A DNA stretch of 64,000 nucleotides from Diaminobutyricibacter sp. McL0608 (GTDB lineage Bacteria > Actinomycetota > Actinomycetes > Actinomycetales > Microbacteriaceae): positions 3,720,001-3,784,000 of the forward strand of contig NZ_CP154826.1 of NCBI RefSeq assembly GCF_039613825.1. Direction: 5' to 3'. The notes beneath the pieces were generated by a model that saw only the letters and a program-made list of their open reading frames with translations, was not told the DNA's origin and did no database searches. Every line of letters starts with the position of its first letter. Within the stretch, counting starts at the first letter, position 1. The position numbers and the translations under genes were made by a program. Below, one piece after another: positions 16,016 through 23,910 of this stretch.

Positions 16016-17217
16016 GATGGTGCTCCTTCGGTGGTGGCCGCACTGGCGGCACTGACAGGGTAGATGCTCGACGACGCGGGGCCGGTGGTCACACGGACGT
16101 GACCGGCCAGCTGCGCGTCGAGACGGGGGTCGCCGGTGTCGACCAGCAGTGGCCGCCCGGAGAGGTCGATGAGTTTCTGCTCGGTGGCGACGACGAGCAG
16201 CGGGTCAGGACCGAGGGATGCGACCACGGCTGCCGAGAGCTGCTGGTTTCCGCGCCCGAGCAGGAAGCCCTGGCCGCCGATCACGGTGACGACAGCTTTG
16301 GCCGGGCGCCCTGCGATCGCATCGAGCGCCCCGGCCTCGGATACGTCCCGGGCGACGAGCTGTCCGTCCTGCACGATGTCGACACCGAGCGGCGTGCCCG
16401 GGATGCCGAGCTCACGCGATACCGCTGCGACCGTTCCGCCCGGGCCGAGCAGGTAGCGCACACCGGGTTCGAACTGTGCGATCAACCCGGCGGCAGCGCG
16501 GCGCACGGCGTCGGCCTCGCTGGTCGGGGTCGCCGCCTTGCGGGCCTGGGTCCGTCCGGCTGCGACGGGCACGTCCACGAGCGCGAACAGTCGTGGATCG
16601 GGGCGGCCGGCACGCAGGTCCTCCTCGTCGAGGTCGAGAACCTCGGCCTCGCGCGTCTGGTGCTCCCCGGCGTTGACCCATTCCGCGGCGATCGAGCCGG
16701 CAGCCGCGGGCGCGACAGCGAAGCAGCCCGAGTACATCTTCACTCCGGCCGGGATGCCGAGAAGTGCGACCCGGGCATCCGTGCCTAGCCCAGCATCCCG
16801 CGCCGTGCCGCCCGCACCGAGCGCAGCATCCCGCGCCGTGCCGTCACCGCCGGTGAACAGCACCAGCCCCGCACCTGCGGCGACGAACGCCGCGACGGCG
16901 CGCGCCGTGTCATCCGCCGTCGTGGCGCCGGGCACCACCGGTTCGTAGACGACGCGAGGCCGAAGTCCGGATGCACGCACTACGTCTTCGCCGAGGGCGC
17001 CGCCACCGGTCAGCACGTCGAGTCCGGGATGCGCTCCCGCCAGCACGGCGAGCGCCGCCGCAGCCCGCGCTGCGGCCAGGGGTCGCGCCCCGCGCTCGTA
17101 CGCCTCACGCTGCACGGCCGCACCGTCGCTGCCGACGAGGCCCGCAGGCCCGCCGACACCGGCGACGGGGTTCACGACCACCCCGATCGTCGGGCGGTGC
17201 GGGCGGACGGTCGCCAT
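16006..17217 (-). CDS. NAD-kinase/AcoX-like protein
   Basis: This 403-aa protein has the NAD-kinase-superfamily nucleotide motif FTGGDGTARDA (about 118-128) and a C-terminal beta-rich domain, resembling the ATP-NAD-kinase/AcoX group. AcoX has no settled reaction. A 33-bp direct repeat (16791-16810 and 16824-16843) inserts a second GGTARDA(G/A)LG copy directly after the motif. It starts next to the gcvPB stop and overlaps the SDR start. The role is unknown; phosphorylation or cofactor supply for the operon is a guess. Confidence 0.72.
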   Translation of the reverse strand: MATVRPHRPTIGVVVNPVAGVGGPAGLVGSDGAAVQREAYERGARPLAAARAAAALAVLAGAHPGLDVLTGGGALGEDVVRASGLRPRVVYEPVVPGATTADDTARAVAAFVAAGAGLVLFTGGDGTARDAALGAGGTARDAGLGTDARVALLGIPAGVKMYSGCFAVAPAAAGSIAAEWVNAGEHQTREAEVLDLDEEDLRAGRPDPRLFALVDVPVAAGRTQARKAATPTSEADAVRRAAAGLIAQFEPGVRYLLGPGGTVAAVSRELGIPGTPLGVDIVQDGQLVARDVSEAGALDAIAGRPAKAVVTVIGGQGFLLGRGNQQLSAAVVASLGPDPLLVVATEQKLIDLSGRPLLVDTGDPRLDAQLAGHVRVTTGPASSSIYPVSAASAATTEGAPSCV

Positions 17218-18891
17218 CTAGGCCGCGGCCTCCTCGGTTGCGGAGGTGGCTGCGGACGCGGATCCGGATGCTGCCCCGGCGCCCGACGCGCCCGACTCGG
17301 CAGACGCGGCAGCCGCGCCCGCAGCATCCGCACCGAAGTACTTGCGCTGGTACGCGCGCCACGTCACCGCCCAGCGCTCCGGGTCGTCCAGGTCGTCGTG
17401 GTGGGTGTGGTGCACGGTCTGGTTGTGCGGTGCTGTACGAACGATCTCGGGGGTCTCCCGGGCTTCGCGGGCGATCTCGGCGAGCACATCCGCGTATTCG
17501 TCCAGCTCGGCCATCGAATACGACTCGGTCGGTTCGAGTGTGAACGGCTGCGGAACGATGTACGGGTGGTGGCTGGTCCAGTAGTGCATCCCGAAGTCGG
17601 CGGCGCGTACGCCGATCTCTTCTGAGCTGATGCCGGTGTCCTCGTACAGGTCCTGCCACGAGTAGCGCACCTGCTCGATGCGGCGGCGGCCCGTTGCGTA
17701 CGGTGCGCTGGTGCCCGGGATCTCGAGGATGCGCTTCATCAGGTAGTTGTTGTTGAGCACGGCGGTCTCGGCGACGGCGCGCAGGCCTTCGGCGCCGAGT
17801 GCGCTGATCCACGCGTAGGTGCGCACGATGTTCGGGATGACCCCGTAGAACGGCGCGACCGAGCCGATGGACTCCGGGCGGTCCGCATCCAGGTAGTACC
17901 GGTCCCCGTCGCGTTCGACGACGGGGCCGGGCAGGAACTGGGCGAGCTCTTCCGAGACCGCGTTCGCGCCGGAGCCGGGGCCACCGCAGCCGTGCGGGGT
18001 GCCGAACGTCTTGTGCAGGTTGAAGTGGCAGACGTCGAACCCGGCGTCGCGGGCACGGGTGATCCCGAGGATGCCGTTCGCGTTCGCCTGGTCGTAGGAC
18101 GCGAGAGCGCCGACCTCGTGCGCCAGCCGGACCCATTCGCCGATGCGCGGGTTGTAGATGCCGGTGTCCTCGGGGTTGGTGACCATGATCGCGGCCGTGC
18201 GCGGCGAGAGGGCTGCGCGCAGGGCGTCGAGGTCGGGGTAGCCGTCGGCGTCGGGGTGGATCGTGATGACCGTGTACCCGGCCGCCTTGGCCGCCGCCGC
18301 GTTCGACGGGTGCGAGAAGATCGTCGTGATGACCTCGGTGCGCTGATCGCCTTCGCCACGCGACTCGTGGTACGCGCGGATCATCGAGATGTTCGCCCAG
18401 ATCGCCTCGGACCCACCGCTCGTCTGCAGCGAGACGCGGCTCATGCCGGAGATCTCGGCGAGCATCCGCTCGGTCTTCCAGATGATCTCGAGCACGCCCT
18501 GGACGCTCGCCTGCTCCTGCAGCGGGTGCAGCTCGGTGAGGTCGGGGGTGCGGATGATCGCCTCGTTCACCTTCGGCGCGTATTTCATCGTGCAGGTCCC
18601 CTGGCCCACGTCGACGTTGAGGTCGGCGCCGAGGTTCTCCTGACTGAGGCGCAGGTAGTGCTTGAGCACGCGCATCTGGCCGATCTCGGGAAGCGCGGGC
18701 GGCGCGCTGCGGCGGAGGGATGCGGGGAGCGCGGCGACGACATCGCCGACGGCTTCGCGGACTCCGGCTTCGGGGCGGCTGACGAGCACGCCCCGCTCGC
18801 CGGGCGCGTGGAGCTCGAACACGATCGGCTCGTCCCAGCGCGCCTGGTGGAACCTCCTGAGTGCAGGCTTGGGTGCGATGGGGAGGCTCAT
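17218..18891 (-). CDS. gcvPB: Glycine dehydrogenase (decarboxylating) subunit 2
   Basis: A 557-aa PLP enzyme subunit. The cofactor Lys294 lies in HFNLHKTFGTPHG, followed by a CGGPGSG loop, both typical of GcvPB. With GcvPA it forms the split P-protein, which decarboxylates glycine and transfers aminomethyl to lipoyl-GcvH. The last 35 residues are a low-complexity Ala/Ser/Gly tail. The ATG overlaps the gcvPA stop. No gcvH or gcvT is in the window, and the operon is otherwise glycoside-related. Confidence 0.93.
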   Translation of the reverse strand: MSLPIAPKPALRRFHQARWDEPIVFELHAPGERGVLVSRPEAGVREAVGDVVAALPASLRRSAPPALPEIGQMRVLKHYLRLSQENLGADLNVDVGQGTCTMKYAPKVNEAIIRTPDLTELHPLQEQASVQGVLEIIWKTERMLAEISGMSRVSLQTSGGSEAIWANISMIRAYHESRGEGDQRTEVITTIFSHPSNAAAAKAAGYTVITIHPDADGYPDLDALRAALSPRTAAIMVTNPEDTGIYNPRIGEWVRLAHEVGALASYDQANANGILGITRARDAGFDVCHFNLHKTFGTPHGCGGPGSGANAVSEELAQFLPGPVVERDGDRYYLDADRPESIGSVAPFYGVIPNIVRTYAWISALGAEGLRAVAETAVLNNNYLMKRILEIPGTSAPYATGRRRIEQVRYSWQDLYEDTGISSEEIGVRAADFGMHYWTSHHPYIVPQPFTLEPTESYSMAELDEYADVLAEIAREARETPEIVRTAPHNQTVHHTHHDDLDDPERWAVTWRAYQRKYFGADAAGAAAASAESGASGAGAASGSASAATSATEEAAA

Positions 18892-20273
18892 GCGTTCTGT
18901 TCCTTCTTCTGTGCGAGCGCGGCGCCGAGCACTGCGGCGAGGTCGTCGATGTCGGTCTGGGTGTTCTGCTCGGTGACGCAGACGAGCAGGTGGCCGTCGT
19001 CCACGGCGTGGCCGGGTTCGAAACCGGATGCGCGGCCTGCGGCGACGAGTTCGGGCGCCGTGAGAGCCGCATCCGTCACGTCGAGCACGAACTCGCGGAA
19101 GTGCACAGCGCCGTCGGCGAGACGGACGCCCGCGAGCGCGGTGAGCGAGCGGGCTGCGTACGTGGTGCGGGCGAGGACGGTCTCGCCGACCTCGGCCATG
19201 CCCTGCGGCCCCATCAGCGCCAGGTAGACGCCCGCGGCGATGCCCCACAGGGCTGCGGCGGTGCCGACCCATTCCTTTCCTTCTTCGCGCACGGCGAAGG
19301 AGGTGCGGTCGTAGGCGACGTCGCCGAACCCGTATTCGCCGGGGACGTCGGTGGAGGCCAGGCCGAAGAGACGCGAGGGGAGTTCCATCACGAACCGGGT
19401 GTCGTCGTGCACGGCGATGAACCCGCCGTGCGCTCCGCCGAACCAGGGGTGCAGGCCGAGCGACTGGATGTCGCCGTGCACGATGTCGGCGCCCAGGTCG
19501 GCGGGCGGCGTGAGGATGCCGAGGCTGATCGGGTCCGTGCCGACGATCACGACGGCGCCGACAGCGTGGGCAGCGTCTGCGAGTTCGGCGAGGGCGGTCT
19601 CGAGTGCGCCGGTGTAGCTGGGCGTCTCGACCCAGATCGCGGCGACGGTGTCGTCGAGCAGCCCTGTCACGGTCTGCAGGTCGGCGACGGCGCCGACGGT
19701 CGGGACGAGCACGAGGTCGATGGTGGGCGCGATGTAGTCGCGGACTTTGGACAGCTTGTCGGGATGCGCGTCACTGACGAGCAGCACTGTGCGGCGGCCG
19801 GTGATGCGGCCCGCCATCGCGAGCGAGGTCGCCGCGGCCTGGTAACCGTCATAGGTGGGTACGTTGACGACGTCCTGGTTGAGCAGCTCGCCCATGAGCG
19901 ACTGGTACTGGAACAGCGCCTGGAATCGCCCATGGTCCTCGTACGGTTCGCCGGCGTACGCCGTCAGGAACTCGCTCCGGTTGATGACCTCGTCGACCAC
20001 CGCGGGCACCGCGTGCTGGTAGGTGCCGGCGCCGAGGAAGAGGCGTCCGGGCTCGACCGCGCGGTTGCGGCGCAGCAGACCGCCCACGTGACGCACCAGG
20101 TCCTGTTCGGCGACCAGCGGTTCGGGCAGGTCGAGGGCACGGCCCAGACGCAGCTCGGCGGGAACGTCGGCGTAGAAATCCTCGACGCTGGCGGCTCCCA
20201 CGGCGTCGAGCATCGCCTGCCGTGACTCGGGCGCCGTGTTCGGCACATAGGGGTGGACGAAGGGATGGGACAT
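18888..20273 (-). CDS. gcvPA: Glycine dehydrogenase (decarboxylating) subunit 1
   Basis: This 461-aa GcvPA starts MSHPFVHPYVPNTAPES and keeps the family's N-terminal LGAGTYQHAVP and the VPTYDGYQAA region. It is a catalytically silent fold-type I partner shaping the active site with GcvPB. The ATG at 20273 has GAGG 7 nt upstream and lies 49 bp after GH42. The split form is less common in actinobacteria than single-chain GcvP, so transfer is possible. Confidence 0.93.
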   Translation of the reverse strand: MSHPFVHPYVPNTAPESRQAMLDAVGAASVEDFYADVPAELRLGRALDLPEPLVAEQDLVRHVGGLLRRNRAVEPGRLFLGAGTYQHAVPAVVDEVINRSEFLTAYAGEPYEDHGRFQALFQYQSLMGELLNQDVVNVPTYDGYQAAATSLAMAGRITGRRTVLLVSDAHPDKLSKVRDYIAPTIDLVLVPTVGAVADLQTVTGLLDDTVAAIWVETPSYTGALETALAELADAAHAVGAVVIVGTDPISLGILTPPADLGADIVHGDIQSLGLHPWFGGAHGGFIAVHDDTRFVMELPSRLFGLASTDVPGEYGFGDVAYDRTSFAVREEGKEWVGTAAALWGIAAGVYLALMGPQGMAEVGETVLARTTYAARSLTALAGVRLADGAVHFREFVLDVTDAALTAPELVAAGRASGFEPGHAVDDGHLLVCVTEQNTQTDIDDLAAVLGAALAQKKEQNA

Positions 20274-20322
20274 GGTGGCCTCGCGGTCGTTGACGGGGGT
20301 TGGTCGGATGGTCGGGGCGAGC

Positions 20323-22407
20323 TCAGTCGCCGGACGGGTGGGAGGGATCGGATGGGCGTGACGGATGCGCGACCACGGCCACCCCGAAGGCATCGAGAGT
20401 GAGCCCAGCGGTCGCGTCGGACCCAGTGAGCAGGTCACGGCCGCCGGGAATGCCCGGAGCGCTCACCTGTTCCCGGCCGTGGTTGAGCACGAAGGTGTAG
20501 TCGGTGGTCCCGTCGGTTCGGCTGACGACCTCGACGGCGGGGTCCGTGATGGTGGCGGGCACCCCGGCCGCAGCGAAGACCTGCGCGAGGAGGGCGCGCA
20601 TCCCTTCGGCGTCGAGGCCGGCGCTCAGGTACCAGGCAGCGCCCGCTCCGTGGGTGCGGCGGGTGACGGCCGGACGCCCGGCGAGGTCGCCGTCGGCGTA
20701 GGTGGCGAGCACCTCGGTGCCGGGCGCGGTCTCGAGCCATTCGCTCCAGATGCGGACAGCGTAAGCGGCTGAGCCTGCGCTGAGGTCGCCCGCGCTGAGG
20801 TCGCCTGCGAAGGCGACCGTGCGGCTCTCGCCGTCGGCGAGCGGCCACCATTCGTCGACCTCGACGCCGAGCAGGTCGCGCAGCGGGCCGGGTGCCCCTC
20901 CCTCATGGATCTGCTCGCGGTGGTCGACGACGCCGGAGAACGGACCGACGACAAGCTGGCCGCCGGCGGCGACGAAGCCGGCCAGCGCATCCGCCTGCTC
21001 TGCAGTGGTCGCATACAGGTTCGGCACCAGCAGTACGCGGTGCTCGCCGTAGGGGCCGGCGGCGCGCGCGACATCCACGGCCTGCCCGAGCCCGTAGGCG
21101 GCGGCGTGCCAGGCGCGCGCCTCCCGCAGCCAGTCGAGCCGCACCGACGGCAGTGAGTCGGGTTCGGTGACGCCCCACCAGGAGTCCCAGTCGGCGACGA
21201 GAGCGACGGATGCGCGCACCCGGGTGTCCTTGATCGGCGCGAGCGACTTCAGTTCGGCGCCGAGCGCCTTCGCTTCCTGGAAGGTACGGCTGCGTTCGCC
21301 CCGGTGGCCGAGCATGGCCGAGTGGAACTTCTCGGGCCCGAATTTCGCCTGCCGCCACTGGAAGAACATGACGCCGTCCGAACCGTGGGCGATGGCCTGC
21401 ATGCTGCCGAGGCGCATCCGGCCGGGCGCCTTCGGAACGTTGACGTCGCGCCAGCTCACAGCGCTCGGTGCCTGCTCCAGCAACAGCCAGGGGCGGCCGT
21501 CTTTGAGCGAGCGCATCAGGCCGTAGTTGAGGGCGGCGCCGATATGCGCATCCGGATCGGCCGGGTCGGGGTAGGCGTCGTCGGTGACGAGGTCCTCGGC
21601 GTCGGCGAAGTCCCAGTAGTCGAGTTCGCGGAACAGGCTCATGAAGTTCGTCGTGACCGCGATCTCCGGAGTGACCTCGCGCAGCACGTCGATCTCCGAC
21701 TGGAAAAGCTCGAGCAGCGCATCCGACGAGAACCGCTCGAAGTCGACGAGCTCAGCCGGGTTGATCGGGCCGGTCGCAGTGCGCGGGGGTTCGATCTGGT
21801 CGAAGTCGAGGTAGTTCTGGCCCCAGCAACTCGTACCCCAGGCCTCGTTGAGGCCGTCGATCGTCTCGTAGCGGTGGCGGAGCCAGCGGCGGAAGTGTGG
21901 CGCCGACTCCGGGCACCAGCACCGCGACACGTGGTCGCCGTACTCGTTCGAGACGTGCCAGAGGGCAAGCGCCGGATGCTCGCCGTAACGCTCGGCGAGG
22001 GCGCGCGTCAGCCGCAGCGCCGCCTCGCGGAAGATCGGCGAGCTCGGGCAGTACGCCTGCCGCGAGCCGAACTCGAGGCGGACGCCGTCGGCGTTCCAGG
22101 GCAGTAGGTCGGGATGCTCGCGCACCAGCCAGGCCGGCGGGGTCGCGGTCGCGGTGGCCAGGTCGATGCGGATGCCGTTCTCCCAGAGCAGGTCGATGAC
22201 ACGGTCGAGTCCGGCGAAGTCGTATTCGCCCGGGCGCGGCTCGAGCAGCGGCCAGGAGAAGACCGGCAGCGTGACCAGGTTGACGCCCGCCTCGACCATG
22301 AGGCGCGCATCCTCGGCCCAGACGCTCTCCGACCACTGGTCGGGGTTGTAGTCGCCACCGTAGGCGAGGGCGTCGAGGCGGATGCTCCGCGGCGATGTGG
22401 CCGTCAC
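20323..22407 (-). CDS. GH42 beta-galactosidase
   Basis: A 694-aa GH42 enzyme: GGDYNPDQW start of the TIM barrel, acid/base Glu155 in WHVSNEYG, nucleophile Glu311 in WLLLEQAPSAVSW, and the zinc-site cysteines near 120, 163 and 165. A trimerisation domain (about 400-600) and a C-terminal beta domain follow. No signal peptide, so it acts on imported beta-galactosides (or related glycosides). The GTG start has AAGGAG. First gene of the operon; the GntR-type site is 92 bp upstream. DLSAG is duplicated near residue 545. Confidence 0.93.
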   Translation of the reverse strand: MTATSPRSIRLDALAYGGDYNPDQWSESVWAEDARLMVEAGVNLVTLPVFSWPLLEPRPGEYDFAGLDRVIDLLWENGIRIDLATATATPPAWLVREHPDLLPWNADGVRLEFGSRQAYCPSSPIFREAALRLTRALAERYGEHPALALWHVSNEYGDHVSRCWCPESAPHFRRWLRHRYETIDGLNEAWGTSCWGQNYLDFDQIEPPRTATGPINPAELVDFERFSSDALLELFQSEIDVLREVTPEIAVTTNFMSLFRELDYWDFADAEDLVTDDAYPDPADPDAHIGAALNYGLMRSLKDGRPWLLLEQAPSAVSWRDVNVPKAPGRMRLGSMQAIAHGSDGVMFFQWRQAKFGPEKFHSAMLGHRGERSRTFQEAKALGAELKSLAPIKDTRVRASVALVADWDSWWGVTEPDSLPSVRLDWLREARAWHAAAYGLGQAVDVARAAGPYGEHRVLLVPNLYATTAEQADALAGFVAAGGQLVVGPFSGVVDHREQIHEGGAPGPLRDLLGVEVDEWWPLADGESRTVAFAGDLSAGDLSAGSAAYAVRIWSEWLETAPGTEVLATYADGDLAGRPAVTRRTHGAGAAWYLSAGLDAEGMRALLAQVFAAAGVPATITDPAVEVVSRTDGTTDYTFVLNHGREQVSAPGIPGGRDLLTGSDATAGLTLDAFGVAVVAHPSRPSDPSHPSGD

Positions 22408-22498
22408 TGGTCTCCTTCGGTCTGCGGGTCGATGCCGGGCTTACTGATGTACAGATACGGATGTTCTCGGCGGATGCTTTACATCGGGCAACCGTCGA

Positions 22499-22517
22499 CT
22501 GTATTCTGTATACAGTA
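22499..22517. promoter_or_regulatory. Shared 19-bp regulatory site, copy 1
   Basis: CTGTATTCTGTATACAGTA contains a perfect CTGTATACAG palindrome. The same 19 bp recur at 28984-29002. It lies between the divergent GH42 operon and the GntR gene, so it can control both. Confidence 0.75.
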
Positions 22518-22606
22518 ACGGTAAAGCGAATCCGGCGAAGGGTCAACCCCTAAGCTGGCGTCGCCAGCGATCCGCAGGGTCGCCGCCCCAGGCCCAGGAG
22601 GTCCCA

Positions 22607-23263
22607 TTGATCGAGCGCAAGAACCTGCGATCCCAGGTGCGAGAAGAACTCATCGCCCGGATGAGGTCCGGCGACGTGCGCCCCGGCGAGAGCATCAACG
22701 AGGTGCAACTGGCCGCTGAACTCGGCGTGAGCCGCACTCCCCTGCGCGAAGCCCTCATCGCCCTCGAGAGCGAAGGCCAGATCGAGAGCGAGAACGGCAA
22801 AGGCTTCCGCTTCGTGCCGCTCAGTGCGCGCGAGTTCGAAGAACTGTGCCCGATCATCGTCACCCTGGAGAGCCTCGCGCTCGACCTCAGCCCGCGCGAC
22901 GACCTCGCCCGTCTCGGCGAAGAGCTCGCGACACTCGCTGCCGAATTCAACGACGACGTCGCCCAGCACGCGCTCGTGAACCGCCGCGACGATGAATGGC
23001 ACAACCTCATGCTGAGCTCGTGCCCCAACAGCCGCCTTCTCGTCGAGATCGCCGGCGTGCGTCGCGCCATCCACCGCTACGAGTCGCTTCTCGTGTCCGA
23101 TGATGTCATGGTCGAGCGCAGTGCGATCGAGCACGCGGACATCGCGCGACACCTCATCGACGGCGACCTGGCCGCAGCGAAGGCTGCGCTCGCCGCCAAC
23201 TGGACAAACGGGATGCGCCGCCTCCTCGCCGACGCCGGCATCTCCTGGGAGCGCCTCGCCTGA
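22607..23263 (+). CDS. GntR-family transcriptional regulator (FCD type)
   Basis: 218 aa: winged helix (8-70, with LAAELGVSRTPLREALIALE) and an FCD effector domain with metal-ligand-like His/Asp residues (DDEWHNLML, HADIARHL). It starts at TTG behind CAGGAGG. Divergent from the GH42 operon, with the 22499 palindrome between them. The identical site before the second ABC importer suggests it coordinates uptake and hydrolysis. Confidence 0.88.
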   Translation: MIERKNLRSQVREELIARMRSGDVRPGESINEVQLAAELGVSRTPLREALIALESEGQIESENGKGFRFVPLSAREFEELCPIIVTLESLALDLSPRDDLARLGEELATLAAEFNDDVAQHALVNRRDDEWHNLMLSSCPNSRLLVEIAGVRRAIHRYESLLVSDDVMVERSAIEHADIARHLIDGDLAAAKAALAANWTNGMRRLLADAGISWERLA

Positions 23264-23312
23264 CTCGCGCGCGCGCCCGCGCGGCATTTCCTCCGAGTGT
23301 CGCCGCTGTAGC

Positions 23313-23361
23313 CGAGTGTCGCCGTTCCACCGGGCGATCTCGACCGTAACGGCGACTCTCG
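23313..23361. terminator. 49-bp hairpin after GntR gene
   Basis: CGAGTGTCGCCGTT and AACGGCGACTCTCG are 14-bp arms with one mismatch and a 21-nt loop. An additional partial direct copy of the left arm (CCGAGTGTCGCCG) lies just upstream at 23293. Terminator-like or REP-like. Confidence 0.6.
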
Positions 23362-23430
23362 ACCCAGCGGCAGTGAGCGAATCGAATGCAAGCATTCCGT
23401 TCGGGATGGGGCGGCCAGTAGGTTGGGGCC

Positions 23431-23796
23431 ATGAAGACCAGGCTCGCTCGACCCGCCCTCGTGGTCGCCGCCATCATGGTGGTAGCCGCACTCGCCGGAT
23501 GCTCGTCGTCCGGATCGTCCTTCACCGGCACCTGGGGCGAGAACGCCACCGGCCAGCCGAACCTCACCATCAAGGACGACGGCCACTGGTCGGGCACCGA
23601 CGGCTGTAACGCCATGAGCGGCAAAGGCACCGTCTCCCGGGACACGTTCACGTTCGGCCCGTTCGCCTCGACACTCAAGGCCTGCGAAGGCGTGACGCCG
23701 TGGCTCAACCTCGCCAACACGGCCAAGGTCGACGGCAGCAACCTGGTCGTCTACAACACCGGCGGCGCCAAGATCGGAACGTTGGCCAAGCAGTAG
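23431..23796 (+). CDS. META/HslJ-domain lipoprotein
   Basis: A 121-aa exported protein. The signal peptide has a lipobox ending LAGC (Cys24). The mature part is a small beta domain with the META-type DGCNAMSG motif. HslJ relatives are linked to stress or inhibitor tolerance, but the molecular role is unknown. It is monocistronic. Confidence 0.85.
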   Translation: MKTRLARPALVVAAIMVVAALAGCSSSGSSFTGTWGENATGQPNLTIKDDGHWSGTDGCNAMSGKGTVSRDTFTFGPFASTLKACEGVTPWLNLANTAKVDGSNLVVYNTGGAKIGTLAKQ

Positions 23797-23910
23797 CCGG
23801 CCCCCGGCAACCGGCCGCCCGGCAACCACCCTGCCGAGAGCGCCCGTTCCGGACGAGCGCGCCCGGCACGCGGGACACTCTCGACCGCATGTGACGCACT
23901 CGGCGCACGG

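Noticed and set aside
17105-19072. A 655-codon frame overlapping gcvPB
   Set aside because: Arg/Pro-rich shadow in another frame of the same strand; the gcvPB frame carries the PLP motif.
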